The notes: a model not told the origin generated them from the sequence alone. A stretch of 52,444 bases of DNA from a bacterium (GCA_021833065.1 JAKBGO010000003.1:4426-56869); one strand, 5' to 3'; shown: positions 17,212 to 26,471, counted from the stretch's first letter. Translations and numbers: made by a program.

Positions 17212-18876
17212 ATGGATAAATTTGCTGATGAACTTAAAAAGACCGGATTTAAAGGTGAAACCGATTTCACAGAAAATACACTGGAATTTTATTCTCACGA
17301 CGCATCGTTGTTTGAGATTAAGCCTTCGATTGTTGTTTTCCCAAAAGACAATGACGACGTTAAGAAACTTGTAACCTTAGTTAAGGACAATAAAAAATTC
17401 AACAAAGATTTATCGATTACTTCGAGATCAGCCGGTACTGACATGGCCGGCGGTGCAATCAATGATTCTGTAATCATAGATTTTACTAAACATTTCAATA
17501 AAGTTGAGTCAGTTTCGTCGACGGAAGCAACGGCACAGCCAGGTGTATTCTATAGAGACTTTGAAAAGGAAACATTAAAGCACAACGCTTTGATGCCGAG
17601 TTACCCGGCTTCTAGAGACTTAGCAGCAGTCGGCGGTATTGCTGCCAATAATTCCGGTGGTGAAAAGTCACTGGAGTATGGTAAAACCACCGAATACGTC
17701 AAAAAACTCCACGTTGTACTGGCTGACGGTAACGAATATGTCCTAAAACCAATCCATAAAGATCAATTAGACGAAATTATGTCTCAAGATAATTTTATCT
17801 CAGATATTTATAGAAAAATTTATCAACTGTGTGAAAAAAATTATGATCTTATCAAATCCGCTAAACCGAAAGTAAGCAAAAACTCCATGGGTTATAACTT
17901 ATGGGATGTCTGGGATCGTGATACTAAACTTTTTGATATTACCAAGCTAATAGTCGGTTCCGAGGGAACGCTTGGAGTTATGACCGACATAACATTCAGA
18001 TTGGTTCCCTATAAACCACATAGTGGTTTGTTGGTTTTATTTCTGAGAGATATTGACGCTTTAGGGGAGATAATACCAAAGGTCTTAGAATATCACCCCG
18101 CTACATTTGAAAGTTTTGACGATCAAACCCTTATCCTTTCGATAAAATTTATGGCCAGTTTTTTGAAAATGCTAGGTCTTAAAAAATTCATAAAGTTACT
18201 TTTTAGTCTTATTCCTGATGGTCTACAGCTAATCAAGGGCATACCAAAGCTTATTTTAATGGTAGAATTTAATGCCGATTCAGAAGATGAAGTTAGGCAG
18301 AAGGTCAGACAACTGCATAAAGAATTAAAAAAACATAGAGCTCGATATGAGATAAACGGTTTCGAAGAGGATCCTACTGAAGGTTCATCCGAGAAGTTTT
18401 GGATTATGCGACGCCAAAGTTTTCAACTGCTAAGATCGAAAGTTAAAGACAAACATACTGCCCCATTTATCGATGATCTAATAGTCAGGCCTGAATTTCT
18501 GACTAAATTCCTCCCTAAACTCCGAAAGATTATAAAAAAATATAAGTTGTTTGCCACTATCGCAGGACACATGGGCGATGGTAACTTTCACATTATCCCG
18601 TTAATGAAACTTGAGGACGAAAAAGAACGAGCAAAATTATTGCCTGCCATGAAAGAGGTTAATGAATTAGTTCTTAAATTTGAAGGTTCACTGTCAGGTG
18701 AACATAATGATGGTTTAGTCCGTGGTCCTTGGCTTAAAAACCAGTTTGGCGACGAGGTATTAGGATTATTCAAAGAAGTTAAGGAAATATTTGATCCTGA
18801 AAATATTTTCAACCCTCACAAAAAAGCCGACGCAGACTGGGATTATACTTTCTCTCACATTCGCGATCATTTTTAG
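17212..18876 (+). CDS. FAD-linked D-2-hydroxyacid dehydrogenase (D-lactate/glycolate oxidase GlcD-like)
   Basis: The 554-aa protein has the PCMH FAD-binding fold. The N-terminal half carries SRSAGTDMAGGAIND and YPASRDLAAVGGIAANNSGGEKSLEYGKT, and a GSEGTLGVMTDITFRL segment follows. The C-terminal oxidase half has AGHMGDGNFHIIPLM and SGEHNDGLVRGPWL, typical of D-lactate dehydrogenase (cytochrome-type) and GlcD subunits. The enzyme would oxidise a D-2-hydroxyacid, most likely D-lactate, and pass electrons to quinone. There is no C-terminal Fe-S domain and no GlcE/GlcF gene nearby. It opens the gene run leading into cyoABCDE with a 2-bp gap, which supports a role as an electron donor to the oxidase. 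The substrate is inferred. Confidence 0.82.
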   Translation: MDKFADELKKTGFKGETDFTENTLEFYSHDASLFEIKPSIVVFPKDNDDVKKLVTLVKDNKKFNKDLSITSRSAGTDMAGGAINDSVIIDFTKHFNKVESVSSTEATAQPGVFYRDFEKETLKHNALMPSYPASRDLAAVGGIAANNSGGEKSLEYGKTTEYVKKLHVVLADGNEYVLKPIHKDQLDEIMSQDNFISDIYRKIYQLCEKNYDLIKSAKPKVSKNSMGYNLWDVWDRDTKLFDITKLIVGSEGTLGVMTDITFRLVPYKPHSGLLVLFLRDIDALGEIIPKVLEYHPATFESFDDQTLILSIKFMASFLKMLGLKKFIKLLFSLIPDGLQLIKGIPKLILMVEFNADSEDEVRQKVRQLHKELKKHRARYEINGFEEDPTEGSSEKFWIMRRQSFQLLRSKVKDKHTAPFIDDLIVRPEFLTKFLPKLRKIIKKYKLFATIAGHMGDGNFHIIPLMKLEDEKERAKLLPAMKEVNELVLKFEGSLSGEHNDGLVRGPWLKNQFGDEVLGLFKEVKEIFDPENIFNPHKKADADWDYTFSHIRDHF

Positions 18877-18878
18877 AT

Positions 18879-19784
18879 ATGGATCGAATTATTGATAATT
18901 CGAAAAGTACAAATAAACTGATAATAAAAATATTTGCTATTTTCTGGATAGTCGATGGTTTACTTCAATTACAACCTAGACTTCTATCGAAAGATTTCAT
19001 TGATAAAGTTATCAACCCGTTATTTATTAATAATCATACGGTGCTCCAGTTAGCCGCTAGTCGTCTAAGCCACATCTTTTTATTACAACCACTTCTTTTC
19101 GGATTATTAATAGCCTTAATTCAAATAACAATCGGAATAATGGTATTTAGCAACCGATACAGAAGAATTGGTCTTGTAATTTCAGTTCTGTGGTCATTGT
19201 TTATTTGGTTATTCGGACAAAATGCCGGTGGAATATTCTCTCATCAGATAAACCCTCTGCAATCTTCGCCCGGCCCGGCTGTATTTTATACTTTGATAAG
19301 CATTTATTTTCTATTAAGTCAGAATAAGCATGAATTAATTACTTATCTTGTTCTGTTTTTTTCTTGGTCTTTATTTTGGTTAGTTCAAATGTTTACTATA
19401 TTGATAAATCCCGGATTGATTCGAATGGGTATTATGATGAAGCTAAATAACAATATTCCCAGCTATCTCTTATCGCTCAACAGATCAATTCAAAACTTTT
19501 CTTTATCTCATATTAATCTTGTAATTCTCTTATTGTTGTTTATTCCTCTGATTGCGATTCTATCTGTTTTCTTTAACAGAAAATTTAACATCTATATTAG
19601 CCCGATTTGGATATCATATCTAATTTTTATTTTCGTCTATTTTCAAAATCTTGGAAGCTATTATACGGGTCTAATGACTGATATCGGGATAATGCCAATT
19701 ATTATTTTTATCGGATTCCAACTATTCGATTCCGGTAAAAATTTCAATTTGATAGTAAATAAATTAGAAAAGAAATTATTTTAA
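18879..19784 (+). CDS. Uncharacterised polytopic membrane protein in the cyo operon
   Basis: I do not recognise this 301-aa protein. It has about seven to eight hydrophobic segments separated by short polar loops. One loop contains FGQNAGGIFSHQINPLQSSPGPA, whose Asn-Ala-Gly-Gly-Ile-Phe core resembles a pattern I associate with unnamed actinobacterial-type membrane proteins, without a known role. It carries no heme-ligand His pairs or redox Cys motifs that I can see. It sits between the FAD-linked dehydrogenase and cyoA (2 bp and 29 bp gaps), so it is probably cotranscribed with them. A part in oxidase assembly, quinone handling or substrate entry is possible but unproved. Confidence 0.6.
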   Translation: MDRIIDNSKSTNKLIIKIFAIFWIVDGLLQLQPRLLSKDFIDKVINPLFINNHTVLQLAASRLSHIFLLQPLLFGLLIALIQITIGIMVFSNRYRRIGLVISVLWSLFIWLFGQNAGGIFSHQINPLQSSPGPAVFYTLISIYFLLSQNKHELITYLVLFFSWSLFWLVQMFTILINPGLIRMGIMMKLNNNIPSYLLSLNRSIQNFSLSHINLVILLLLFIPLIAILSVFFNRKFNIYISPIWISYLIFIFVYFQNLGSYYTGLMTDIGIMPIIIFIGFQLFDSGKNFNLIVNKLEKKLF

Positions 19785-19813
19785 AAAAATAATATAATAG
19801 AATTTAAATTGAG

Positions 19814-20728
19814 ATGAAACATAAGAATAAAAAATATCTAATCATTTTCTTGATTTTTTTACTTTTAGTGGTTTTTTATTATTACCTATCGACTCTAAAT
19901 TTTGAAGTTTTAAATCCGAAAGGAACAATTGCGCTTCAGGAAAAGCATTTAATCTATATAGCAGTTGGCTTGTCGTTGTTTGTGGTAATACCTGTATATG
20001 TGCTTTTAATATCGTTTGCCTACAAATATAGAGCATCCAACAAAAACGCCGACTATAAACCTAATTGGGATAAAAATGGATTGCTTGAAACAATTTGGTG
20101 GGTGATACCTTCCATATTAATCGCCATTCTTGGATATTTCACTTGGACTTATTCCCACACTCTTGATCCGTTTAAGCCCATTAGTAGTGGTGACCCTTCT
20201 AATAATTTGAAAATAGAAGTAATTTCATTGGATTGGAGATGGTTATTTATTTATCCCAATCAAAAAATTGCTACTATAAACTACTTTAAAATGCCCGTAA
20301 ACACTAACGTATCATTCTATATTACTTCTGACGCTCCAATGAATTCTTTTTGGATTCCTCAATTGGCAGGCCAAATTTATTCGATGCCCGGAATGAATAC
20401 CGAATTACATCTATCGTCGTTTCAAGTCGGAGTTTACAGAGGTCTCTCTGCCAATCTGAGTGGTGTTGGCTTTTCTTCAATGAATTTCAATGCCGATGTT
20501 GTTACTACTTCTGAATTCAATAACTGGGTTAGCCAAATTAAATCATTGAACGCAACGAATCTAACATACCAAGAGTTCCAAAAAATCGCTAAACCAACAG
20601 TTGATTCTAAAATCCTTAATTTTTCTAAAGCCGATCCCTCTATTTATGCTAAGCTAATAGATAGCTATATGAGCCCGGTGGAAAAAAATAATACAAATCA
20701 AAGCCCAATTCAGAATATGGTAATGTAA
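19814..20728 (+). CDS. cyoA: Cytochrome bo3 quinol oxidase subunit II
   Basis: The 304-aa subunit II has an N-terminal hydrophobic segment (9-29), two further membrane helices (about 46-70 and 90-112), and a periplasmic cupredoxin-like domain. The C-terminal region reads VYRGLSANLSGVGFSSMNFNADVV, the quinol-oxidase version, and lacks the Cys, His and Met ligands of CuA. That argues for quinol instead of cytochrome c as donor. No lipobox Cys is present, unlike the lipoprotein CyoA of E. coli. A TATAAT at 19793-19798 lies 15 bp before the ATG and may be an internal promoter. It is directly followed by cyoB. Confidence 0.93.
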   Translation: MKHKNKKYLIIFLIFLLLVVFYYYLSTLNFEVLNPKGTIALQEKHLIYIAVGLSLFVVIPVYVLLISFAYKYRASNKNADYKPNWDKNGLLETIWWVIPSILIAILGYFTWTYSHTLDPFKPISSGDPSNNLKIEVISLDWRWLFIYPNQKIATINYFKMPVNTNVSFYITSDAPMNSFWIPQLAGQIYSMPGMNTELHLSSFQVGVYRGLSANLSGVGFSSMNFNADVVTTSEFNNWVSQIKSLNATNLTYQEFQKIAKPTVDSKILNFSKADPSIYAKLIDSYMSPVEKNNTNQSPIQNMVM

Positions 20729-22714
20729 ATGTTGTATTTCGCCTCCTTTTTCTTAGGTAAACTCAATCGACACGCCATACCGACAGATATGGTAACTTTA
20801 GGTGCAGCTGTATCAATAGTTCTTGGCCTTATTTTCGGAGCTATTTTGATAACCTATTTTCATAAATGGAAGTATTTATGGAAAGAATGGTTAACTAGCG
20901 TTGATCATAAAAAAATCGGTATCATGTATATTATTGTTGCCGTATTAATGTTAATCAGAGGTGGCGTTGATGCATTGATGCTTAGGGGGCAGCAGGCTAC
21001 ATCCGTCGGTGTTCATCATGGTTATTTGTCAAGTTCTACTTTCGCTCAAGTATTTTCTGCACACGGTACAATTATGATATTTTTTGCCGCCATGGGACTA
21101 ATGTTTGGCATTATAAATCTCGTTTTACCACTTCAAATAGGTTCTAGGGATGTTGCCTTTCCTTTCATGAATCTGACTAGTTTTTGGTTATTCGTAGCTG
21201 GAATGGTTCTTGTTAATGTTTCATTGGGAATCGGAGATTTTTCAGCAGCTGGATGGCTTGCTTATCCGCCTTTATCAGAGCTCAGGTATAGTCCAACCGT
21301 CGGAGTCGATTACTGGATATGGAGTCTTGAAATTGCTGGAATTGGTAGTCTGCTTTCAGGTGTTAATTTCTTCACTACAATACTAAAAACCAGAGCCCCT
21401 GGTATGAGTTTAACCAAAATGCCAATGTTTGCATGGAGTGTTCTTTGTACTACATCACTAATTATTTTTGCTTTTCCTATATTGACAGTTACACTTACTT
21501 TACTTTATCTGGACAGAACAATGGGTATGCATTTTTTTACTGCGGCTGCCGGTGGAAATATGATGATGTATGTAAATCTGATCTGGGCATGGGGCCACCC
21601 TGAAGTCTATATTTTAATTCTTCCAGCTTTTGGTATTTTTTCGGAAATAGTCGCGACTTTTTCTCACAAAAGACTTTTTGGATACCGAACAATGGTAGGA
21701 GCCTTAGTATCGATTACTGTACTTTCATTTACCGTTTGGCTACACCATTTTTTCACAATGGGTGCAGGAGCAGATGTTAACGGGTTTTTCGGAATTATGA
21801 CGATGGTAATAGCAATACCAACTGGAGTTAAAATTTTTAACTGGCTTTTTACGATGTATAAAGGTAGAATTAAGTTCTCCCAGAGCATGTTATGGTTTTT
21901 CGGATTTGTCGGTTTGTTTACTGTAGGCGGTGTGGCTGGTGTAATACTAGCTATGCCTCCAGCCGATTTCCAGCTACATAACAGTCTCTTTTTGGTTGCA
22001 CATTTTCACACAATGATTGTTGGTGGAGTTTTATTCGGGTACTTCGCGGGTCTTAGTTATTGGTTTCCCAAGATTTTTGGATATAAACTGAATGAAAAAT
22101 TAGGTAGAATATCGTTTTATCTCTGGTTTAGCGGATTTTTATTGGCTTTTGTTCCTTTGTATATACTAGGTCTGCTCGGTGCTACGAGACGAATAGATCA
22201 TTATAGTGCATCTCTAGGATGGCAACCTCTGTTTATTATCGCCGGATTAGGTGTTTTAGTGATAGCTTCCGGTGTGTTTATGATGATTATTCAACATTTG
22301 GTAAGCTTTATAAATCGGGATAAATTAAAAGATAAAACCGGTGATCCTTGGAATGGAAAAACACTTGAATGGTCTGTCTCATCGCCCGCCCCCTTTTATA
22401 ATTTTGCCAGCATACCTGTAGTTCATAGCCGCGACTTTTATTGGGATATAAAAAATATCATCAAACATGAACCAAAAGAAATTACTGATGTATTAATGCC
22501 CAAAAACTCAAATCATGCTCCAATTATTGGTTTTATTTCAATACTATTTGGTTTTTCTATGGTGTGGCATATCTGGTGGCTATCGCTTGTCAGCCTATTA
22601 TTGATTATCATTGTTATCTTCAATAGATTTAACGATGAAAACCCTAATTATTTATTAAGAGCCGAAGAAATTATAGAAATTGAGCAAAGTCACTTAAGAT
22701 TAAAGGAATCATAG
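20729..22714 (+). CDS. cyoB: Cytochrome bo3 quinol oxidase subunit I
   Basis: The 661-aa catalytic subunit aligns with E. coli CyoB (663 aa, from memory) at a constant offset of +6. Low-spin heme ligands H112 and H427, high-spin heme ligand H425, and CuB ligands H290, H339 and H340 are all present, as is the cross-linked Tyr Y294. Proton-path residues D141, E292 and K368 are also kept. At the quinol site R77, D81 and Q107 remain, but the position of E. coli H98 is T104. About 15 membrane helices are predicted. It reduces O2 to water and pumps protons. It starts immediately after cyoA. Confidence 0.96.
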   Translation: MLYFASFFLGKLNRHAIPTDMVTLGAAVSIVLGLIFGAILITYFHKWKYLWKEWLTSVDHKKIGIMYIIVAVLMLIRGGVDALMLRGQQATSVGVHHGYLSSSTFAQVFSAHGTIMIFFAAMGLMFGIINLVLPLQIGSRDVAFPFMNLTSFWLFVAGMVLVNVSLGIGDFSAAGWLAYPPLSELRYSPTVGVDYWIWSLEIAGIGSLLSGVNFFTTILKTRAPGMSLTKMPMFAWSVLCTTSLIIFAFPILTVTLTLLYLDRTMGMHFFTAAAGGNMMMYVNLIWAWGHPEVYILILPAFGIFSEIVATFSHKRLFGYRTMVGALVSITVLSFTVWLHHFFTMGAGADVNGFFGIMTMVIAIPTGVKIFNWLFTMYKGRIKFSQSMLWFFGFVGLFTVGGVAGVILAMPPADFQLHNSLFLVAHFHTMIVGGVLFGYFAGLSYWFPKIFGYKLNEKLGRISFYLWFSGFLLAFVPLYILGLLGATRRIDHYSASLGWQPLFIIAGLGVLVIASGVFMMIIQHLVSFINRDKLKDKTGDPWNGKTLEWSVSSPAPFYNFASIPVVHSRDFYWDIKNIIKHEPKEITDVLMPKNSNHAPIIGFISILFGFSMVWHIWWLSLVSLLLIIIVIFNRFNDENPNYLLRAEEIIEIEQSHLRLKES

Positions 22715-22715
22715 C

Positions 22716-23351
22716 ATGACCGCAACTTCCCAACAATTCGAAATTGAACATGTTTCTTTAGCTGATTTACGCAAAGAAGAATCCCCGTCAATTTTTGAAA
22801 ATGTCAGTTTCGGATTTTTTGTTTATCTAATGACTGATCTAGTGCTTTTTGCTAGTTTATTTGCAGTTTATGCCGTACTCCATAAAAATATTGCCAATGG
22901 CCCAAGTGGGTATAATATTTTCAATTTAAACACTGTATTGGCTGAAACACTACTTCTTTTAACCAGTAGTTTTACATGCGGTCTAACGCTATTATCCCTA
23001 CGAACTAAGAAAAAAATAACTGTATTAACTAACTTGGCTGTAACATTTTTGTTGGGACTGGGATTTTTGTTAATTGAAATCAATGAATTTCACCATCTTG
23101 TGTCCATCGGTGACAGTTGGCGTGTTAGTGGATTTTTAAGTAGTTTCTTCACTTTGGTTGGTACTCATGGTCTTCATATAACTATCGGTCTGATATGGAT
23201 GATCTATCTGGCATTTCGTCTTTATAAAACAGGTTTTAGTAGAGCAAACCTAAGAAGGTTTACGATTTTCACTTTATTTTGGCATTTTTTAGATGTTATT
23301 TGGATATTTATCTTCACAGTTGTTTATTTAATGGGGATGCTTAAACTATGA
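22716..23351 (+). CDS. cyoC: Cytochrome bo3 quinol oxidase subunit III
   Basis: The 211-aa membrane protein has five predicted helices, as in other CyoC proteins. The conserved segments FGFFVYLMTDLVLFASLFAVYAVL, the EINEFHHLV loop and FTLVGTHGLHITIGLIWM, where the final His pair is characteristic, identify subunit III. FWHFLDVIWIFIFTVVYL near the end is also typical. It supports stability of subunit I and proton uptake. It lies 1 bp after cyoB and ends with an ATGA overlap into cyoD. Confidence 0.95.
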   Translation: MTATSQQFEIEHVSLADLRKEESPSIFENVSFGFFVYLMTDLVLFASLFAVYAVLHKNIANGPSGYNIFNLNTVLAETLLLLTSSFTCGLTLLSLRTKKKITVLTNLAVTFLLGLGFLLIEINEFHHLVSIGDSWRVSGFLSSFFTLVGTHGLHITIGLIWMIYLAFRLYKTGFSRANLRRFTIFTLFWHFLDVIWIFIFTVVYLMGMLKL

Positions 23352-23719
23352 AAACAAAGATTTATCAAACTCCTTCGCACCCTGATGCTAACTTAAAACA
23401 ATACATACTCGGGTATACAGTATCAGTACTATTCACATTAAGTGCATTTTTTCTAGTAAAAAACACAGTATTTACCAGGAATGTATTGGAATACGTGGTT
23501 GCTTCTCTGGCAATTTCTCAATTCATTATTCAAATAGTATTCTTTTTGCATTTATTCAATGAAAGAAATCCTCGTTTCCGCTTGCTAGTTTTTCTTTTGA
23601 TGCTTGCTATAGTTCTTATTTTGGTGGTTGGTTCACTCTGGATTATGGCAAATCTAAACCATAATATGACATTACCGTCTCAGATACGATACATGAATAA
23701 CCAAGGAGGTGGTTTTTGA
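23348..23719 (+). CDS. cyoD: Cytochrome bo3 quinol oxidase subunit IV
   Basis: The 123-aa small membrane subunit has three hydrophobic helices with the typical order. QYILGYTVSVLFTLSAFFLV comes first, then FIIQIVFFLHLF with its conserved His, then LIL-rich helix 3 with GSLWIMANLNHNM. CyoD assists CuB insertion and assembly of the oxidase. The start overlaps the cyoC stop, and its own stop TGA lies within TTGA, where cyoE begins. The strong ribosome site AGGAGGT near its 3' end serves cyoE. Confidence 0.92.
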   Translation: MKTKIYQTPSHPDANLKQYILGYTVSVLFTLSAFFLVKNTVFTRNVLEYVVASLAISQFIIQIVFFLHLFNERNPRFRLLVFLLMLAIVLILVVGSLWIMANLNHNMTLPSQIRYMNNQGGGF

Positions 23720-24576
23720 TTACCAGCAAACTAAAGAGTTATTATAGATTAACAAAACCCGGTATTGTTTATGCTAATACATTTAGTGCTTTAGCCGGCT
23801 ACCTTTATGCTACAAGTTGGCACATCCATTTAAGTAAGCTAATTGGACTAGTTTTTGGAACCGCTCTGCTGATTGCATCAGCGTGTGTTTATAATAATTA
23901 CTTGGACATACCGATAGACAAAGTAATGTCAAGAACGGCGAAACGAGAATTACCTACCTCCAAGATTTCAGTTAAATCGGCTAAAATTTATCTGTATGTT
24001 CTGCTTATAATATCACTTATATTACTCTCAATTTACACTAATTTTCTGACTGTAGTTATCGGCATACTTTCATATCTATCCTATGTGTTCATTTACGGTT
24101 ATTTTAAGAGATATTCTAAGTGGGGCACGCTGGTTGGTAGCTTTCCTGGAGCAGCTTCACTGATTGCCGGTTATGTCGCTTACAAGAATCAACTTGATTT
24201 AGCAGTATTCTTTCTACTGCTTATCATGATAGCTTGGCAGATGGCTCATTTCTATGCAATCGCTATCTATCGTTATGATGATTATCGGAAGGCGAATCTA
24301 CCTGTATGGCCGGTTACCGAAGGGGTTGCCAATACAATCAAGTGGATATTCTTCTATATGGTCTTATTTATGTTTGCTAATATCGGTCTTAGCTTATTTG
24401 CTAATGCCGGTTTCACCTATTTGTTTGTAATGTTAGTTATCTCGTATTTATGGATTTATTTATCAGTAAAAAAAGTTTCTAAAGTGAGTGATGAAATTTG
24501 GGCTAAACAAGTTTTTAAACATTCTCTGATGGTAAACATCGGTTTCCTGATTACGCTGGCTTTAGTGCGTGTCTAA
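23716..24576 (+). CDS. cyoE: Protoheme IX farnesyltransferase (heme O synthase)
   Basis: CyoE attaches farnesyl to heme B, making the heme O needed at the high-spin site of the oxidase. The 286-aa UbiA-family membrane protein has NNYLDIPIDKVMSRTAKRELP (about residues 55-75), the Mg-prenyl-diphosphate-binding NxxxD/RT motif. A second acidic loop, YRYDDYRKANLPVWPV, lies near residue 190. About eight to nine helices are visible. The start is TTG at 23716, chosen because a perfect AGGAGGT (23704-23710) sits 5 bp upstream and the start overlaps the cyoD stop. It ends the cyo operon, 4 bp from the convergent sensor-kinase gene. Confidence 0.94.
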   Translation: MITSKLKSYYRLTKPGIVYANTFSALAGYLYATSWHIHLSKLIGLVFGTALLIASACVYNNYLDIPIDKVMSRTAKRELPTSKISVKSAKIYLYVLLIISLILLSIYTNFLTVVIGILSYLSYVFIYGYFKRYSKWGTLVGSFPGAASLIAGYVAYKNQLDLAVFFLLLIMIAWQMAHFYAIAIYRYDDYRKANLPVWPVTEGVANTIKWIFFYMVLFMFANIGLSLFANAGFTYLFVMLVISYLWIYLSVKKVSKVSDEIWAKQVFKHSLMVNIGFLITLALVRV

Positions 24577-24580
24577 TTTC

Positions 24581-25585
24581 TTACTTTAAAGGTAAGAAGA
24601 CTTTCACCGTAGTTCCTTTGTTTTCATGGCTAGAAATTACGATATTCCCCGAATGTAAATCTACGATTGATTTTGCAATTGATAATCCCAGTCCATACCC
24701 TTCACTTTGTTTGTTTCTAGACAAATCTGCCTGGTAAAACCTCTCGAATACTAATTTAAGCTGATCTTTCTTGATCCCAATTCCTTGGTCTTTTATAGTT
24801 ATTAAGGCCTGTTTCTTATCTTCTTTGGTGGATGAAATCTTAATACTTGTCCCTGGCTTGCTATATTTAATTGAATTGTCGAGTAAAATTACTAGGAGTT
24901 GTATTAGCGAATCCTTATTTCCATAAACATTAAGTTTCAAGGTGTCATCTGATAAGATTTTAATATCTTTTTTATCTGCCAGTATTTTAACTGCATTAAT
25001 AGAGTCGGTAATTAATTGGTCGGTTGGCACTAATCCAAATTCTGATCTTAGTTCATCATTTTCCAGTTTTGTAAGTTTTAATATGTTATTAATAAGTGCC
25101 TCTATCTTTCCGACTTCTTCAAGATTTGATTTTATCGTCTGTCTTAGCTCTTTGGCAGTTGAATTATCGTTCATTAGCACAACTTCATCTTCCATCTTTA
25201 ATGCAGTCAGAGGAGTTCTTAACTCGTGTGACACGTTTGCCGTAAAGATTTTTTGCTGATGGTGAGCTTCTTCTATCGGCGATAAGGTTTTACGAGCCAA
25301 CAGATAACTTGCAAAACCTGCAGAAACTAAAACAATTATGTTAAAGGTGAGAAGTCTGATTATGATAATGTGCTCTTCGTATCTTAGGTCCTGATTAGGG
25401 TGTAGTAAGGATTCATTTTGAAATATAGGGTATTGATTATAGATTCGAGCAGATTCCCTCTTTAATCCATCAGACAGTTCAGAAGAAACGACATTGTATA
25501 AGGCAAAACTAAACATGACACTGATTGCCATGACTATAGCTAGATACCAGAATGTCAGTTGTATATAGGCTTTTTTAAACATCAA
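24581..25585 (-). CDS. Sensor histidine kinase
   Basis: The 334-aa membrane kinase has two transmembrane helices (about 12-32 and 75-97) around a short extracytoplasmic loop of about 40 residues. It has no clear HAMP domain. The dimerisation and phosphoacceptor site is FTANVSHELRTPLTAL (H120). The ATPase boxes are LLDNSIKYSKPG (N), IKDQGIGI (G1), VFERFYQAD (F) and GYGLGLSIAKSIV (G2). The start overlaps the regulator stop by 4 bp, so the pair is coupled. The small sensor loop means the stimulus may be in the membrane. The placement next to the cyo operon and cytochrome b suggests regulation of respiration, which is inference. Confidence 0.93.
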   Translation of the reverse strand: MMFKKAYIQLTFWYLAIVMAISVMFSFALYNVVSSELSDGLKRESARIYNQYPIFQNESLLHPNQDLRYEEHIIIIRLLTFNIIVLVSAGFASYLLARKTLSPIEEAHHQQKIFTANVSHELRTPLTALKMEDEVVLMNDNSTAKELRQTIKSNLEEVGKIEALINNILKLTKLENDELRSEFGLVPTDQLITDSINAVKILADKKDIKILSDDTLKLNVYGNKDSLIQLLVILLDNSIKYSKPGTSIKISSTKEDKKQALITIKDQGIGIKKDQLKLVFERFYQADLSRNKQSEGYGLGLSIAKSIVDLHSGNIVISSHENKGTTVKVFLPLK

Positions 25586-26265
25586 TTATCCGTTTTTAAG
25601 ATATAGCCGAATCCTCTTTTAGTATGAATTAGTTTTGGTAACTTTGGAAAAGGCCTGTCAATTTTATTTCTTAAATAACCAATATATACCTCTATAGTAT
25701 TTACTAAAATGTCGGATTCCTCATTCCAGACATGAGAAATTATCATGTCTTTGGTTAAAACCTGGTTCGGATGATGCATCATGTACTCTAACAATGAAAA
25801 TTCTTTATTAGTCAGCTCAATCGTCCGTTTGTTTCTTATGACCTGAAACGTAATTGGATCAAGGCTTAAATCGGCTATTTTAATTATGTTTCCAACGCTC
25901 TGTTTAGGTCTCCTAAGAAGTGCTCTGACTCGAGCATACAATTCTTCGAAGGAAAAAGGTTTTACCAAGTAATCATCGGCTCCCGAGTTTAAACCCTCTA
26001 CTTTATCGCCAATAGTACCTCTAGCAGTCAACATTATTATTGGGGTTGTTACACCCTCGTCCCTCAAGCTTTTGCATAGTTCTACACCATCGTATTTTCC
26101 AGGTAACATCCTATCCAAAACGATTAGATCATAGGATTGGTCAAGACCGTAGCTATAGCCACTGTCTCCGTCTAATACACTATCTACTACATAGCCCTTA
26201 ATTTCCAATCCTTTTTTAATTGCACTAGCTATCTTAGGCTCATCTTCGATTACCAATATTTTCAT
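25582..26265 (-). CDS. OmpR/PhoB-family response regulator
   Basis: The 227-aa protein has an N-terminal receiver domain: acidic pocket VIEDEP, phospho-acceptor D51 in LIVLDRMLPG, the Thr in MLTARG, and Lys in YLVKPFSFEEL. The C-terminal winged-helix DNA-binding domain includes LTNKEFSLLEYMMHHPNQVLT and VYIGYLRNKID, ending LIHTKRGFGYIL. It would bind direct repeats and activate or repress target genes once phosphorylated by the neighbouring kinase. It precedes the kinase gene in the same unit. A 14-bp palindrome lies 39 bp upstream of its start and may be involved in autoregulation. Confidence 0.94.
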   Translation of the reverse strand: MKILVIEDEPKIASAIKKGLEIKGYVVDSVLDGDSGYSYGLDQSYDLIVLDRMLPGKYDGVELCKSLRDEGVTTPIIMLTARGTIGDKVEGLNSGADDYLVKPFSFEELYARVRALLRRPKQSVGNIIKIADLSLDPITFQVIRNKRTIELTNKEFSLLEYMMHHPNQVLTKDMIISHVWNEESDILVNTIEVYIGYLRNKIDRPFPKLPKLIHTKRGFGYILKTDN

Positions 26266-26303
26266 AATTTAATAACTAATTTACTTAATTATTATAAGAT
26301 TTT

Positions 26304-26317
26304 GCTTAAATTTAAGC
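26304..26317. repeat. Perfect 14-bp palindrome upstream of the response regulator
   Basis: GCTTAAATTTAAGC is a perfect inverted repeat in the 206-bp gap between the regulator and the CHAP gene. A second CTTAA copy lies 21 bp away (26284-26288), two helical turns apart, as expected of tandem OmpR-type sites. Function is inferred. AT-richness makes chance palindromes more likely. Confidence 0.35.
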
Positions 26318-26471
26318 TACAAACTATCTGTAGACATTTTATATAAGTTTTGGTATTTTAAAACTGTACATCAAAAATAAAAATGCACTTTCGGCGACAA
26401 ACAGCAAATACTTTCAGATTAGTTTACTTTAAGCGACTATTAATGACTTTTTCTATAGCTTAGTAATCCTG

